Source: Campylobacter ureolyticus ACS-301-V-Sch3b (GTDB lineage Bacteria; Campylobacterota; Campylobacteria; Campylobacterales; Campylobacteraceae). Taken from it: a stretch of DNA of 64,000 nt. The notes beneath the pieces were generated by a model. That model worked only from the letters and a program-made list of their open reading frames with translations, had not been told where the DNA came from and did no database searches. Made by a program: the position numbers and the translations under genes. How positions within the stretch are numbered: position 1 is the first letter of the stretch; each line of letters begins with the position of its first letter. Positions 40,975 to 52,185 of the stretch are shown here, piece by piece. The stretch lies in contig NZ_KE340328.1 in the NCBI RefSeq assembly GCF_000413435.1, forward strand, positions 17,232 to 81,231, given 5' to 3'.

Positions 40975-42015
40975 TTGTTTATTGATAGTGTTAAATTTAG
41001 CGTAAAAGCTGGAAAAGGCGGCGCTGGAGCAAAAAGCTTTAGAAGAGAAAAATATGTTCCATTAGGCGGTCCAGATGGTGGCGACGGTGGTGATGGAGGT
41101 AATGTCTATTTTTTAGTAGATAACAATACTCACGCACTTGCGCATTACAGAGGAAAAAAACATTTTAAAGCTAAAAATGGTGAGCCTGGTGGCGGCAAAG
41201 GAATGACTGGAAAAAATGGTGAAGATTTGGTTTTAAAAGTTCCGCCCGGAACTCAAGTTTTAGATGAAAATGGAACTGTTTTGCTTGATTTGGTAGAAAG
41301 TGATAAAAAGGTTCTTTTTTTAAAAGGTGGAAAAGGTGGTCTTGGAAATGCAAGATTTAAAAACTCAACCAACCAAACACCAAATTATGCCCAGCCAGGA
41401 CTTGATGGAGAGAGTAAAAATATCTCATTAGAACTTAAATTAATAGGAGATGTAGGACTTGTTGGATTTCCAAATGTTGGTAAGTCAACTTTGATTTCTA
41501 CTATTTCAAATGCAAGACCACAAATTGCAAACTATGAATTTACAACCATTTCGCCAAAGCTTGGCATGGTTGAAATCGATGAGCTTAGTTCTTTTATAAT
41601 GGCAGATATCCCAGGAATTATCGAAGGTGCAAGTGATGGCAGAGGTCTTGGAGTTCAGTTTTTAAGACACATAGAAAGAAATAAAATTCTACTTTTTGTT
41701 CTTGATAGTGCAAATCATAGAGATTTAAAAGAACAATTTATAACCCTAAAAGATGAAATTTCAAAGTTTTCTTCATCATTGGCCGAAAAACCATTTGCTA
41801 TTATTTTTACCAAATCTGAAATTTGTGAAAACTTAGATGAAATTTACAGCACATTTTTAAGCGAATTTGGTTTTGAAAAAAAACAAAATATAGATATTTA
41901 TAATAAATTTGATACAAAAAAACCATATTTTGTTTTACCAATTTCAAGCGCTATAAATTTAAATATTGATAAACTTAAAAATTATTTGCTTGAAATGTTA
42001 AAAATTTTAGATTAA
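40975..42015 (+). CDS. obgE: Obg-family GTPase CgtA
   Basis: ObgE is an essential GTPase of late large-subunit assembly and stress response. The start is TTG 40975, with AAAAGG 9 nt upstream. The 346-residue protein has the glycine-rich Obg domain (1-158; [16 protein letters not shown] near 30), then the G domain with GFPNVGKST near 162, the DIPGIIEGA switch and FTKSE. It lacks the OCT extension of some Firmicutes. It is followed by fmt after 11 nt; in C. jejuni proB lies between them, but there is no room for it here. Confidence 0.96.
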   Translation: MFIDSVKFSVKAGKGGAGAKSFRREKYVPLGGPDGGDGGDGGNVYFLVDNNTHALAHYRGKKHFKAKNGEPGGGKGMTGKNGEDLVLKVPPGTQVLDENGTVLLDLVESDKKVLFLKGGKGGLGNARFKNSTNQTPNYAQPGLDGESKNISLELKLIGDVGLVGFPNVGKSTLISTISNARPQIANYEFTTISPKLGMVEIDELSSFIMADIPGIIEGASDGRGLGVQFLRHIERNKILLFVLDSANHRDLKEQFITLKDEISKFSSSLAEKPFAIIFTKSEICENLDEIYSTFLSEFGFEKKQNIDIYNKFDTKKPYFVLPISSAINLNIDKLKNYLLEMLKILD

Positions 42016-42026
42016 AAGGGGAGTAA

Positions 42027-42935
42027 ATGAGAGTTATTTTTATGGGAACACCAAGTTATGCGGTAGCTATTTTAGATAAACTTATAAAAAAAAATTATAA
42101 TATCGTTGGTGTCTTTACTCAACCTGATAAAGTCGTAGGTAGAAAAAAAATATTAACTCCACCAGATGTTAAAAACTATATTTTAAAAAATAATTTAAAT
42201 ATTGAAATTTTTCAACCAAATAGTTTAAGAGAAGATGCTATTTATAAAGAAATTTTAACTCTAAATCCTGATATTATAATAGTTGCAGCTTATGGACAAA
42301 TTTTACCAAAAAACATTTTAGAAATTTGCCCTTGCATAAATTTACACGCTTCAATTCTTCCAAAATACAGAGGAGCTAGCCCTATACAATCAGCTATTGT
42401 AAATAATGATAAAATTAGTGGTGTAACAGCTATGAAAATGGGCGAAAAACTTGATGATGGAGATATGCTTGGATTTTCATTTTTAGATATCAGCCATTTA
42501 AAAAGTGATGAGGTTTTTAAACAAATGGAGGCATTAGCTTCAAATTTAACAGTTAAAATTTTAAAAAATTTAAATAATATAGAAAATTTTTCTCAATTTG
42601 ATGCTCTTTCATCAAAATGTTCAAAGATAAAAAAAGATGACGGTTTAGTTAAATTTAGTGATGATGCAAAAGCAGTTTTTCAAAAATTTAAAGCATTTTA
42701 TCCATGGCCTGGAATATTTTTAGAAGATGGAACGAAGCTTTTAGATATTGAGTTTGTGGGTGATAGTAAAAGCAATGATTTTGGAAAAATTGTAAATTTG
42801 GATAAAAAAAGCTTTGATATAAATTTTAAAAACGGTGTTATAAAGATTTTAAAAATACAAGAAAAAGCTAAAAAGCCACTTTTAGCAAATGATTTTATTA
42901 ATGGAAAAAGATTAAAAATAGGCGATATTTTATGA
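42027..42935 (+). CDS. fmt: Methionyl-tRNA formyltransferase
   Basis: Fmt formylates the initiator tRNA. The 302-residue protein has an N-terminal Rossmann domain (MGTPSYAVAIL, FTQPDK near 35), the formyl-transfer region INLHASILPKYRGASPIQ near 110-127 with the asparagine-histidine pair, GVTAMKM, and a C-terminal OB-fold ending in FINGKRLKIGD. AAAAGGGGAG precedes it 6 nt upstream. It overlaps the next small gene by four bases (ATGA). Confidence 0.96.
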   Translation: MRVIFMGTPSYAVAILDKLIKKNYNIVGVFTQPDKVVGRKKILTPPDVKNYILKNNLNIEIFQPNSLREDAIYKEILTLNPDIIIVAAYGQILPKNILEICPCINLHASILPKYRGASPIQSAIVNNDKISGVTAMKMGEKLDDGDMLGFSFLDISHLKSDEVFKQMEALASNLTVKILKNLNNIENFSQFDALSSKCSKIKKDDGLVKFSDDAKAVFQKFKAFYPWPGIFLEDGTKLLDIEFVGDSKSNDFGKIVNLDKKSFDINFKNGVIKILKIQEKAKKPLLANDFINGKRLKIGDIL

Positions 42936-43129
42936 AAAAAATTTTAATTGCATTTGTTATTTTAGCTATTGCAATGAGTTTTTATAAATATCAAAAAGCA
43001 AAAGAAGAGGCTAAAATAGAAGCTGTAAGAAATTTATCAGATGAAGAACTTGAAGATTTATGCTTGAATAAATACAACAAAGCAGCTTGCACGGTTAGAG
43101 GCACAAGATTTATAAAGGAAAATAAATAA
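42932..43129 (+). CDS. Small single-helix membrane protein between fmt and birA
   Basis: The 65-residue product has one membrane helix (about 4-22), then a charged coiled segment (YQKAKEEAKIEAVRNLSDEELEDL) and two cysteines near the C-terminus (LCLNKYNKAACTVRG). It overlaps fmt by four bases and birA starts directly after its stop. I do not recognise the family. Tight packing and a sensible topology support it as a real gene. Confidence 0.65.
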   Translation: MKKILIAFVILAIAMSFYKYQKAKEEAKIEAVRNLSDEELEDLCLNKYNKAACTVRGTRFIKENK

Positions 43130-43765
43130 ATGGAAATTTTTTATATTCAAACTTGTTCTTCAACTCAAAATGAAATTTTAGAAATTTTAAAAGAAAATGT
43201 TAAAAAGCCACCATTTGCAATTGTGTCAAAAACCCAGACTAATGGTATTGGAAGTAGGGGAAATAGTTGGCAAAGTAGCGAGGGAAATTTGTTTTTATCA
43301 TTTTGCATTGGAAAAAATGATTTAAATAGCGATATTAATACATCGTCTTTAAGTATATATTTTTCTTATATTTTTAAAATTATTTTAAGCGAGCTTGGCT
43401 CAAATGTTTGGATTAAGTGGCCAAATGATTTTTATATCGGTAAAGATAAAATTGGCGGAGTTATAACCACTAAATTTAGGGATATTTATATTTGTGGAAT
43501 AGGGCTTAATTTGGTTTCAAACGGTGAGTATATTAAGCATTTAGACATAAAAGTAGATATTGATGACTTACTCATAAAATATTTTAAAAAACTAGAAGAA
43601 AAAATTTCATGGAAGCAAATTTTTAGCAAGTTTTTGATAGAATTTGAAAAGTCAAAAGATTTTTGTTCGCACATCGATGACAGGAGTGTTTTATTAAAAA
43701 ATGCTATTTTGTGTGATGATGGATCGATTTTAATAGATAATAAAAAGGTGTATAGTTTAAGATGA
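43130..43765 (+). CDS. birA: Biotin--[acetyl-CoA carboxylase] ligase
   Basis: BirA attaches biotin to the acetyl-CoA carboxylase carrier protein. The 211-residue protein is a class I ligase without the N-terminal DNA-binding domain of E. coli BirA, so it should not be a repressor. It shows SKTQTNGIGSRGNSWQ near residue 36-50, the adenylate-forming loop variant of GRGRxGRxW, and IKWPNDFYIGKDKIGG near 100-115. Its start abuts the previous stop and its end overlaps parA by four bases. Confidence 0.9.
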   Translation: MEIFYIQTCSSTQNEILEILKENVKKPPFAIVSKTQTNGIGSRGNSWQSSEGNLFLSFCIGKNDLNSDINTSSLSIYFSYIFKIILSELGSNVWIKWPNDFYIGKDKIGGVITTKFRDIYICGIGLNLVSNGEYIKHLDIKVDIDDLLIKYFKKLEEKISWKQIFSKFLIEFEKSKDFCSHIDDRSVLLKNAILCDDGSILIDNKKVYSLR

Positions 43766-44553
43766 TTGAGATTATTACTATTGCCAACCAAAAAGGTGGA
43801 GTTGGAAAAACAACAACGGCGATAAATTTATCAGCTTCTTTAGCAGTTGCTGGAAAGAGAGTTTTACTAATTGATGTAGATCCTCAGGCAAATGCGACAA
43901 CAGGGCTTGGATTTAGTAGAAGTGAGTATGAGTTTAATATCTATCATGTTTTAACAGGTAGGAAAAAACTCTCTCAAGTTATACTAAAAACCGAAATTCC
44001 AACTTTGTTTTTAGCACCTTCAAATATCGGTCTTGTTGGAATAGAGCAAGAATTTGCAAATAATGATGGGGATTTTAAGTTAATTTTGCAAAAAAAAATT
44101 AATGAAGTTTTGGATAGATATGATTATATAATCATTGACTCACCTCCAACTCTTGGAAGTATAACTGTAAATGCTCTTAGTGCAAGTGATAGTGTGATAA
44201 TTCCTATACAGTGCGAATTTTACGCACTAGAAGGACTTGCACTTATTTTAAACACAGTTAAAATTATTAAAAAAACAATAAATCCAAAACTTATTATAAA
44301 AGGCTTTTTGCCAACTATGTATAGTTCGCAAAATAATCTTTCTAAAGAAACTGTTTCAAATTTAGAGCAACATTTTAAAAATAAGCTTTTTAAAACAGAA
44401 AATGAGCATGGTTTTGTTGTAATTCCTAGAAATGTTAGGCTTGCTGAAAGCCCAAGTTTTGGCAAACCTGCAATACTTTATGATGCCAAATCAATAGGCA
44501 GTATTGCTTATCAGAATTTAGCAACTTGCATTATGGAGATACAAAATGGCTAA
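43762..44553 (+). CDS. parA: ParA/Soj chromosome-partitioning ATPase
   Basis: ParA drives segregation of the chromosome origin together with ParB. The 263-residue protein has the deviant Walker A KGGVGKTT (11-18), the switch I segment DVDPQANATTGLG near 39-51 and IIDSPPTLGSIT near 125. It overlaps birA by four bases and parB by eight. This birA-parA-parB order is the same in C. jejuni, as I recall. Confidence 0.96.
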   Translation: MIEIITIANQKGGVGKTTTAINLSASLAVAGKRVLLIDVDPQANATTGLGFSRSEYEFNIYHVLTGRKKLSQVILKTEIPTLFLAPSNIGLVGIEQEFANNDGDFKLILQKKINEVLDRYDYIIIDSPPTLGSITVNALSASDSVIIPIQCEFYALEGLALILNTVKIIKKTINPKLIIKGFLPTMYSSQNNLSKETVSNLEQHFKNKLFKTENEHGFVVIPRNVRLAESPSFGKPAILYDAKSIGSIAYQNLATCIMEIQNG

Positions 44554-45406
44554 AAGTAAAAAATTAAGTCTTGGAAGAGGGTTAGATGCTATTTTGGGTG
44601 ATGTTGAAATGGCATACACAAAAGAATTTGAAAGTGGAAAAAAAGATTTTGTTTTAGAAATAAATGTAGATAAGATAAAGCCAAACCCATATCAACCAAG
44701 AAAATATTTTGATGAAACTGCTATAAGTGAGCTTAGCGCTTCGATTAAAAGACACGGACTTATTCAGCCAATTATCGTTTTTAAAAAAGATGATGAGTAT
44801 GTTTTAATAGCTGGTGAAAGAAGATTAAGGGCTGTTAAGCTTTTAGGAAATAGCACTATAAAGGCAATTGTTGCTGACATAGAGTCTAAAAACTTAAGAG
44901 AACTTGCATTAATAGAAAATGTTCAAAGACAAGATTTAAATCCTATGGAGCTTGCAAACTCATATAAAGAGTTAATTGATGAGTATAAAATAACTCAAGA
45001 TGACTTATCTGATATTATTAAAAAATCTCGCTCACAAATTACAAACACGCTTAGGCTTTTAACACTTTTAGATAAAACAAAAGAAGCCTTAAGTGATAAT
45101 AAAATTTCACAAGGTCATGCAAAAGTTTTAGTTGGTCTTGATAAAGAAAAAGAAGAAGAAGTTTTAAACACAATAATTGGTCAAAAATTAAGCGTTAGAC
45201 AAACTGAAGATCTAGTTAAAAAAATCAAAAGTGGCAATAAGCCAGGAATAAAAAAAGAAAAATTAGATTTAAATTTTATAAGTGAGATTAAAAACCTAAA
45301 AACAAAACTTTCAAATTTTGGAAAAATAAGTATTAAAGATAAAAAAATTTCAATAGAATTCAAAGACATTAGCGAAATTAAAAAATTAATCGATAAAATT
45401 AGTTAA
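44546..45406 (+). CDS. parB: ParB/Spo0J chromosome-partitioning protein
   Basis: ParB binds parS sites and, with CTP, spreads along DNA. The 286-residue protein has an N-terminal LGRGLDAILGD segment, the CTP-binding parts PNPYQPRKYF and IIAGERRLRAV (VLIAGERRLRA here) near residues 48-95, LIENVQRQDLNPMELA near 130 and a helix-turn-helix with KSRSQITNTLRLLTL near 160-180. It overlaps parA by eight bases. I did not recognise a parS consensus in the window. Confidence 0.95.
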   Translation: MAKSKKLSLGRGLDAILGDVEMAYTKEFESGKKDFVLEINVDKIKPNPYQPRKYFDETAISELSASIKRHGLIQPIIVFKKDDEYVLIAGERRLRAVKLLGNSTIKAIVADIESKNLRELALIENVQRQDLNPMELANSYKELIDEYKITQDDLSDIIKKSRSQITNTLRLLTLLDKTKEALSDNKISQGHAKVLVGLDKEKEEEVLNTIIGQKLSVRQTEDLVKKIKSGNKPGIKKEKLDLNFISEIKNLKTKLSNFGKISIKDKKISIEFKDISEIKKLIDKIS

Positions 45407-45447
45407 AAAAATTTTTAACTTTAATCAAACTTTCATAAAATTTATTG

Positions 45448-45453
45448 TATGAT
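45448..45453 (+). promoter_or_regulatory. -10 element of the ATP synthase operon
   Basis: TATGAT with TTG upstream lies in the 83-nt gap between parB and atpF'. It predicts a start near 45460, leaving about 30 nt with AAAAGGAG before the GTG start of atpF'. Confidence 0.45.
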
Positions 45454-45489
45454 ACCAAGGTTTATGTTTTGAAATAAAAGGAGTGCAAT

Positions 45490-45912
45490 GTGATAGAAAT
45501 CAGTGTATTTGCATATATCTTCACCATAGTAGTATTTATAGGACTTGTTGGTTATCTAAACAGACGCCTTTATCAACCTATGCTTAATTTTATGGATGCA
45601 AGAGATGCCGCTATACAAAAGGATGAAAAACTGGCTAGTCAAAATTTGGCAGATGTCGGTTCCGAGGCTTTGGAAATAGAAAATATTCTAAGCAAAGCAA
45701 GAGATGAGGCTGCAAAGATAAGAGAAGCTGGACTTAGTGAGATAGAGAATGAAAATAGCAAAAAAATAGAAGAAAAAACTACTTCTTTGGAAAATGACTT
45801 GGCTTCATATTTACAAGATTTATCTAAACAAAAAGATGAAATTAAAAAAGCTCTTGAAAAACAAATTCCTGATTTTAGAGCAGGAATAAAAGAAAAATTA
45901 GCAAGGATATAA
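45490..45912 (+). CDS. atpF': ATP synthase F0 subunit b'
   Basis: This is the first of two b-type stator subunits. The start is GTG 45490, 6 nt after AAAAGGAG. The 140-residue protein has one N-terminal helix (about 5-24), the FMDARDAAIQKDE segment, and a long coiled coil that forms the peripheral stalk with subunit b. A b/b' pair instead of two identical b subunits is usual in epsilonproteobacteria. atpB (a) and atpE (c) are not in this operon. Confidence 0.9.
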   Translation: MIEISVFAYIFTIVVFIGLVGYLNRRLYQPMLNFMDARDAAIQKDEKLASQNLADVGSEALEIENILSKARDEAAKIREAGLSEIENENSKKIEEKTTSLENDLASYLQDLSKQKDEIKKALEKQIPDFRAGIKEKLARI

Positions 45913-45913
45913 T

Positions 45914-46420
45914 ATGAAAAAATATCTATTTTTATTTATTATTCCAGTAGCAATTTTTGCTAGTGAGGGCTCAAAAAACTACGATATAATTCCAAGGCTT
46001 TTTAACTTTATTTTATTTTTTGGAATTTTATTTTATCTTTTAAAAGATTTTGCTATAAAAGCATATAATGCTAGGATTAAGTCAATTGCTGATAGATTAG
46101 ATGATATCCAAAATAAATTAAGAGATTCAAAAGCTAAAAAAGAACAAGCTAAAAAAGATGTAGAACTTGCTAAAGTTAGAGCTAAAGATCTTTTAGAAGT
46201 AGCAAAAAGCGAAGTTGAGACAACAAAAGTAAAATCAGCCGATTCATTAAAGCAAACTCTACTTGATTTGGAAAAAAATTATGAAAATAAAAAAGAATTT
46301 GAAAGCAAAAAGGTAACAAAAGAAGTTGTTGCTGATGTGCTAAGTCAAACTTTTAATGATCCAAGTGTAAAGCTTGAGCAATCAAAACTTATAGATATCA
46401 TAAATAAGAAGGTTAGCTAA
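45914..46420 (+). CDS. atpF: ATP synthase F0 subunit b
   Basis: The 168-residue product has a signal-like hydrophobic N-terminus (1-16), a membrane helix (about 27-47, PRLFNFILFFGILFYLLKDF) and a long charged coiled coil. Having two hydrophobic segments is known for epsilonproteobacterial AtpF. It is separated from atpF' by one base and overlaps atpH by one base, so the genes are translated together. Confidence 0.92.
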   Translation: MKKYLFLFIIPVAIFASEGSKNYDIIPRLFNFILFFGILFYLLKDFAIKAYNARIKSIADRLDDIQNKLRDSKAKKEQAKKDVELAKVRAKDLLEVAKSEVETTKVKSADSLKQTLLDLEKNYENKKEFESKKVTKEVVADVLSQTFNDPSVKLEQSKLIDIINKKVS

Positions 46421-46953
46421 TGAGTGGTGCAATAGTAGAAAAATATGCAAAAGCTGTTATGAGTGAATTTAAAGACAAAGAGCTTGATGAGTTACTATTA
46501 GATTTAAAAACTATCTCTCTTGCTTTTAAAGAGGATAAATTTAGCTCTCTTATAAACTCTCCGATAGTTGATACAAAAGATAAAGAGCACTTAGTTATGT
46601 CTCTTTTTAGTAAAAAAACATCACAAAAATTTGAGAATTTATTAAAGCTTTTATCACAAAATAAAAGGCTTAATTTAATACCAGATCTTTTTGAAAGAGT
46701 AAGTTCTATTTTAAGAACCTCCAAAAACAAATTTAAAGGTGTGATATATTCAAATGAAGATCTTGCAAAAGATCAAATTTCAAAACTTGAATCAATTTTT
46801 TCTAAAAAATTTGATGCAGATATATCTTTAGATTTTGACAAAGGAGATTATAGTGGTGTTAAGGTTGATTTAGAAGAACTTGGAGTCGAGATAAGTTTTT
46901 CTATGGATAGATTAAAACACGATATGAGTGATTATATATTAAAAGCAATATGA
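46420..46953 (+). CDS. atpH: ATP synthase F1 subunit delta
   Basis: Delta connects the peripheral stalk to the F1 head. The 177-residue protein has the N-terminal helical bundle starting [14 protein letters not shown] and a C-terminal domain with [19 protein letters not shown] and [20 protein letters not shown], corresponding to the conserved GG-like end of the family. It lies between atpF (one-base overlap) and atpA (13 nt). Confidence 0.93.
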   Translation: MSGAIVEKYAKAVMSEFKDKELDELLLDLKTISLAFKEDKFSSLINSPIVDTKDKEHLVMSLFSKKTSQKFENLLKLLSQNKRLNLIPDLFERVSSILRTSKNKFKGVIYSNEDLAKDQISKLESIFSKKFDADISLDFDKGDYSGVKVDLEELGVEISFSMDRLKHDMSDYILKAI

Positions 46954-46966
46954 TAAGGAGAAAAAG

Positions 46967-48484
46967 GTGAGTTCTAAGATTAAAGCTGATGAAATTAGCA
47001 GTATTATCAAAGAAAGAATTGAAAAATTTGATATCGGTATTGATATCGAAGAAACGGGAAAAGTAATAACAGTTGGTGATGGTGTTGCAACTGTTTATGG
47101 TCTTAAAAATGTTATGGTTAATGAAATGGTTGAGTTTGAAAATGGAACTCAAGGAATAGCACTTAACCTAGAAGAAAGCATTGTTGGTGTTATTATACTA
47201 GGTAGTATGGACGGCATCTCAGAAGGTGTTAGTGTAAAAAGATTAAATAAGCTTTTACAAGTTCCAGTTGGTGATGGCTTAATAGGTAGAGTTGTAAATG
47301 CTTTAGGTGAACCAATTGATGGTAAAGGTGCAATTGAAACAAAAGAAACAAGATTTGTTGAGGAAAAAGCTAAGGGGATTATGGCTAGAAAAAGTGTTCA
47401 TGAGCCACTTCAAACAGGTCTTAAATCAATTGATGCTCTTGTTCCAATCGGTAGAGGCCAAAGAGAGCTTATTATTGGAGATAGACAAACAGGAAAAACA
47501 ACAATCGCTCTTGATACTATAATAAATCAAAAAGGTCAAGATGTTATTTGTATTTATGTAGCTATCGGTCAAAAGCAATCAACTGTTGCTCAAGCTGTTA
47601 AAAAGCTTGAGGAATATGGAGCTATGGATTATACTATAGTTGTAGCTGCTGGAGCTAGTGATCCTGCTACACTTCAATATCTTGCACCTTATTCTGGTTG
47701 TACAATGGGCGAATATTTTAGAGATAACGCAAGACATGCTTTAATAATTTATGATGATTTAAGCAAGCACGCTGTTGCTTATCGTGAAATCTCTCTTATT
47801 TTAAGGCGTCCACCAGGCCGTGAAGCATATCCTGGAGATGTTTTTTATCTTCATTCAAGATTACTTGAAAGAGCAAGTAAGTTAAATGATGAGCTAGGAG
47901 CTGGTAGTTTAACTGCACTTCCTATTATTGAAACACAAGCAGGAGACGTTTCAGCTTATATTCCAACTAACGTTATTTCTATTACAGATGGTCAAATTTT
48001 CCTTGAAACAAACTTATTTAACTCAGGTGTAAGACCAGCTATTAACGTTGGATTGTCAGTTTCAAGAGTTGGTGGTTCAGCACAAATCAAAGCTATTAAA
48101 AAAGTTTCAGGTACATTAAGACTTGATCTTGCTCAATATAGAGAGCTTCAAGCATTTGCTCAGTTTGCAAGTGATTTGGATGAAAGCAGTAGAAGACAAC
48201 TTGATCGTGGTCAAAGAATGGTTGAAATTTTAAAACAACCTCCTTATTCACCACTTGCTGTTGAAAAACAAGTTGTTATTATTTACGCAGGAACAAAAGG
48301 CTTTTTAGATGATATTGCAGTATCGGCTATCGGTAAATTTGAAGCTGAGCTTTATCCATACATAGAAGCAAGATATCCTCAAATTTTTGAAGATATAGTT
48401 AATAAGAAAACTTTAGATAAAGATACTGAAGAAACTTTGGTAAAAGCATTAAATGAATTTAAAGCGACTTTTTCTGCAGAATAG
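46967..48484 (+). CDS. atpA: ATP synthase F1 subunit alpha
   Basis: Alpha is the non-catalytic nucleotide-binding subunit. The start is GTG 46967 with AAGGAGAAAAAG upstream. The 505-residue protein has GDRQTGKT near residue 170-177 (Walker A), [29 protein letters not shown] near 262-277 and [18 protein letters not shown] near 362. Standard length and motifs. Confidence 0.98.
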   Translation: MSSKIKADEISSIIKERIEKFDIGIDIEETGKVITVGDGVATVYGLKNVMVNEMVEFENGTQGIALNLEESIVGVIILGSMDGISEGVSVKRLNKLLQVPVGDGLIGRVVNALGEPIDGKGAIETKETRFVEEKAKGIMARKSVHEPLQTGLKSIDALVPIGRGQRELIIGDRQTGKTTIALDTIINQKGQDVICIYVAIGQKQSTVAQAVKKLEEYGAMDYTIVVAAGASDPATLQYLAPYSGCTMGEYFRDNARHALIIYDDLSKHAVAYREISLILRRPPGREAYPGDVFYLHSRLLERASKLNDELGAGSLTALPIIETQAGDVSAYIPTNVISITDGQIFLETNLFNSGVRPAINVGLSVSRVGGSAQIKAIKKVSGTLRLDLAQYRELQAFAQFASDLDESSRRQLDRGQRMVEILKQPPYSPLAVEKQVVIIYAGTKGFLDDIAVSAIGKFEAELYPYIEARYPQIFEDIVNKKTLDKDTEETLVKALNEFKATFSAE

Positions 48485-48493
48485 GAAAAATTA

Positions 48494-49384
48494 ATGGCAA
48501 ATTTAAAAGACATTAAGGCTCAGATTAGAAGTGTTCAAAACACGCAAAAAACAACAAAAGCCATGAAGCTTGTCTCTAATGTCAAATTAAAAAGAGCAAA
48601 ATTTGCAGCCCTTCAATCAAGTGCTTATGCTATAAAAATCAATGAGGTTTTAAGCGAGATAGCAAACTACGCACAAGATATTGAAGAAGGAAGTAAATTA
48701 AAAAGACTTTTTGATACAAGCAATGAGATAAAAGTAGTGGATATTATATTTGTTACTGCTGATAAGGGACTTTGTGGTGGCTTTAACGCTCACACTATTA
48801 ACGCTGTTAAAAACCTTATCAAAGAGTATCAAGATAAAAAAATAAAAGTAAGATTAAGAGCTATTGGTAAAAAAGGCATAGAGTATTTTAAATTTCAAGG
48901 CGTTGAAATTTATAAAAGCTTTATAGGGGTAAGTTCATCACCTACTTATGAAAAAGCTCAAGAAATTATCGAAGAGGCAATTGATGAGTTTAATATAGGT
49001 GAAACAGATAAAGTTATCATGGTTCACAATGGCTATAAAAATATGATATCTCAAGAAATAAGGATAAATGATATAGCTCCAGTTCTTCCGCCTGTTAAGT
49101 CTGATATTTCTCAAAATAATTCTGTTATAGAATTTGAACCTGCAAAAAACAGTGAAAAAATTCTTGAAGAATTAATGGTTAAATATTTGGAATACAGCAT
49201 GTATTATGCACTAGTTGATAGTTTAGCAGGTGAGCATAGCGCTAGAATGACCGCTATGGAAAATGCCAGTAATAATGCAGAAGAAAGAGTGACACATTTA
49301 AATCTTGCTTATAATAAAGCAAGACAAGGTTCTATTACAACTGAGCTTATTGAGATTATCAGTGGCGTTGAATCAATGAAATAA
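48494..49384 (+). CDS. atpG: ATP synthase F1 subunit gamma
   Basis: Gamma is the rotating shaft inside the alpha3beta3 head. The 296-residue protein starts with the helix [22 protein letters not shown], contains [11 protein letters not shown] near 88-98 and ends with [31 protein letters not shown], all typical. It lies 9 nt after atpA and 14 nt before atpD. Confidence 0.97.
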   Translation: MANLKDIKAQIRSVQNTQKTTKAMKLVSNVKLKRAKFAALQSSAYAIKINEVLSEIANYAQDIEEGSKLKRLFDTSNEIKVVDIIFVTADKGLCGGFNAHTINAVKNLIKEYQDKKIKVRLRAIGKKGIEYFKFQGVEIYKSFIGVSSSPTYEKAQEIIEEAIDEFNIGETDKVIMVHNGYKNMISQEIRINDIAPVLPPVKSDISQNNSVIEFEPAKNSEKILEELMVKYLEYSMYYALVDSLAGEHSARMTAMENASNNAEERVTHLNLAYNKARQGSITTELIEIISGVESMK

Positions 49385-49389
49385 TTTAA

Positions 49390-50799
<1,410 letters not shown>

Positions 50800-50808
50800 G
50801 GATAAATT

Positions 50809-51201
50809 ATGAAAGATAAATTTCAGTTAGAGATAGTTACTCCAAAAGGTACAATTTTCTCAGGTGAAGTTAAATCTGCTCAATTTCCTGGAAGTGAGGG
50901 CGAATTAGGAGTTCTTCCTAGTCACGCACCTTTAATAACGCTTTTAAATACAGGCCTTATTGAGCTAGTTGATGAAAATAATGAAAAAGATATGGTTGCT
51001 ATAAACTGGGGATATTTAAAAGTTGATGAAGAAAAAGTTACTGTTCTTGCAGATGGCGCTGTATATGTTGGTGGAAAATCTGACAGCTCAATAGCTGAAT
51101 CTTTAGATAAAGCAAAAGAGTTAATCGAATCAATGGGAAGTGAAAATGTAACATACGCTTCAACCATAGCAAAAATGGAAAATATGGCAAGGTCAAAATA
51201 A
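50809..51201 (+). CDS. atpC: ATP synthase F1 subunit epsilon
   Basis: Epsilon regulates ATP hydrolysis and couples gamma to the c ring. The 130-residue protein has the beta-sandwich domain (FQLEIVTPKGTIFSGEV, GSEGELGVLPSHAPLITLL) and a short helical C-terminus (about 90-130). It lies 9 nt after atpD with TAAGGATAA upstream and is followed by exbB after only 4 nt. Confidence 0.97.
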   Translation: MKDKFQLEIVTPKGTIFSGEVKSAQFPGSEGELGVLPSHAPLITLLNTGLIELVDENNEKDMVAINWGYLKVDEEKVTVLADGAVYVGGKSDSSIAESLDKAKELIESMGSENVTYASTIAKMENMARSK

Positions 51202-51205
51202 ATAA

Positions 51206-51781
51206 ATGTTAGATATTTTTCTTAGTTATATATCAAGAAGCTCATTTATAACTTTATTTGTTTTAATTTGGTTGTCTATTTATTTTATTACAACTTTTTC
51301 TATTTTAATTTCGAAGATGATATCCTTAAATTTATGGATATCATCTGAGATGAAAGCACTTGATTCTCTTTTACTTGGTGGTAAAATTTCAAATTTAACC
51401 ACAGTTGTTAAAAAATATGCAACAGGAGAAACTACAAGAGAAAAACTTTCTGTTTGTAGCGCAATGGCTGAGAAAAACTCTACATCAGGACTTACTTGGT
51501 TGTCAATAATAGCCTCAACATCTCCTTTTATAGGACTTTTTGGAACTGTTGTTGGCATACTTGAAACTTTTACAAAAATAGGAACTTCAAATGCAAGTTT
51601 GTCTGTAATTGCTCCTGCTATAAGTGAAGCCTTAGTTGCAACAGGTGCTGGTATATTTGTAGCAATTCCTGCATATACTTTTCATCTTTTATTAAAAAGA
51701 AAATCATACGAACTCATGAATATTATATCTAGAATTATAGATGTTGTTTTATTAAATTCACAAGAAAGAGCAAGTAAATAA
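51206..51781 (+). CDS. exbB: MotA/TolQ/ExbB proton channel family protein
   Basis: ExbB/TolQ forms a proton-driven motor with its partner ExbD/TolR and energises a TonB- or TolA-like protein. The 191-residue protein has three membrane helices (about 10-34, 100-120 and 140-165), with TSPFIGLFGTVVGILETF and ISEALVATGAGIFVAIPAY, the family's channel helices. Its neighbours tolB, pal and cpoB show that it acts as the TolQ of this Tol-Pal system. It lacks a clear ribosome-binding site, suggesting coupling with atpC. Confidence 0.92.
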   Translation: MLDIFLSYISRSSFITLFVLIWLSIYFITTFSILISKMISLNLWISSEMKALDSLLLGGKISNLTTVVKKYATGETTREKLSVCSAMAEKNSTSGLTWLSIIASTSPFIGLFGTVVGILETFTKIGTSNASLSVIAPAISEALVATGAGIFVAIPAYTFHLLLKRKSYELMNIISRIIDVVLLNSQERASK

Positions 51782-52174
51782 ATGTTTGATTATAGCCAAA
51801 AGCCAGAGCTTAATATCACGCCATTGGTTGATGTTATGCTCGTTTTACTTGCCATTTTAATGGTTACAACACCAGCTATAATTTATGAAGAAAACATTTC
51901 TTTGCCAGATGGTTCAAAAAAAGAAGTTTCAAATTTAACCTCTGAAAATATTATTATAAGAATAGATGATAAAAGAAAAGTTTATATAAATAAAGAATCT
52001 ATGAGTTTTAGTGAATTTAGTGATAATATAGTATTAAAATCTGCAAATTTAGATCTAAATTCGCCAGTTTATATACAAGCTGATAAAAATTTAACCTACA
52101 ATGATGTTATGTATATTTTAAAGACACTCAAACAAGCAGGTTTTACGAAAATATCTCTTCAAACAGCTGGATAG
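51782..52174 (+). CDS. exbD: ExbD/TolR family protein
   Basis: Partner of the ExbB channel protein. The 130-residue protein has one membrane helix (about 14-34) containing the proton-carrying aspartate in NITPLVDVMLVLLAIL (D18), followed by a periplasmic domain ending YILKTLKQAGFTKISLQTAG. Its ATG directly follows the exbB stop codon. Functionally it should be TolR of the Tol-Pal system. Confidence 0.93.
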   Translation: MFDYSQKPELNITPLVDVMLVLLAILMVTTPAIIYEENISLPDGSKKEVSNLTSENIIIRIDDKRKVYINKESMSFSEFSDNIVLKSANLDLNSPVYIQADKNLTYNDVMYILKTLKQAGFTKISLQTAG

Positions 52175-52185
52175 TGGAGTCTTTT

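Noticed and set aside
43762..45406. parS sites near parAB
   Set aside because: I found nothing close to TGTTTCACGTGAAACA in this region; the GGAATTCACGTTGAAATT at 7442 has too many mismatches and lies in the kinase gene.
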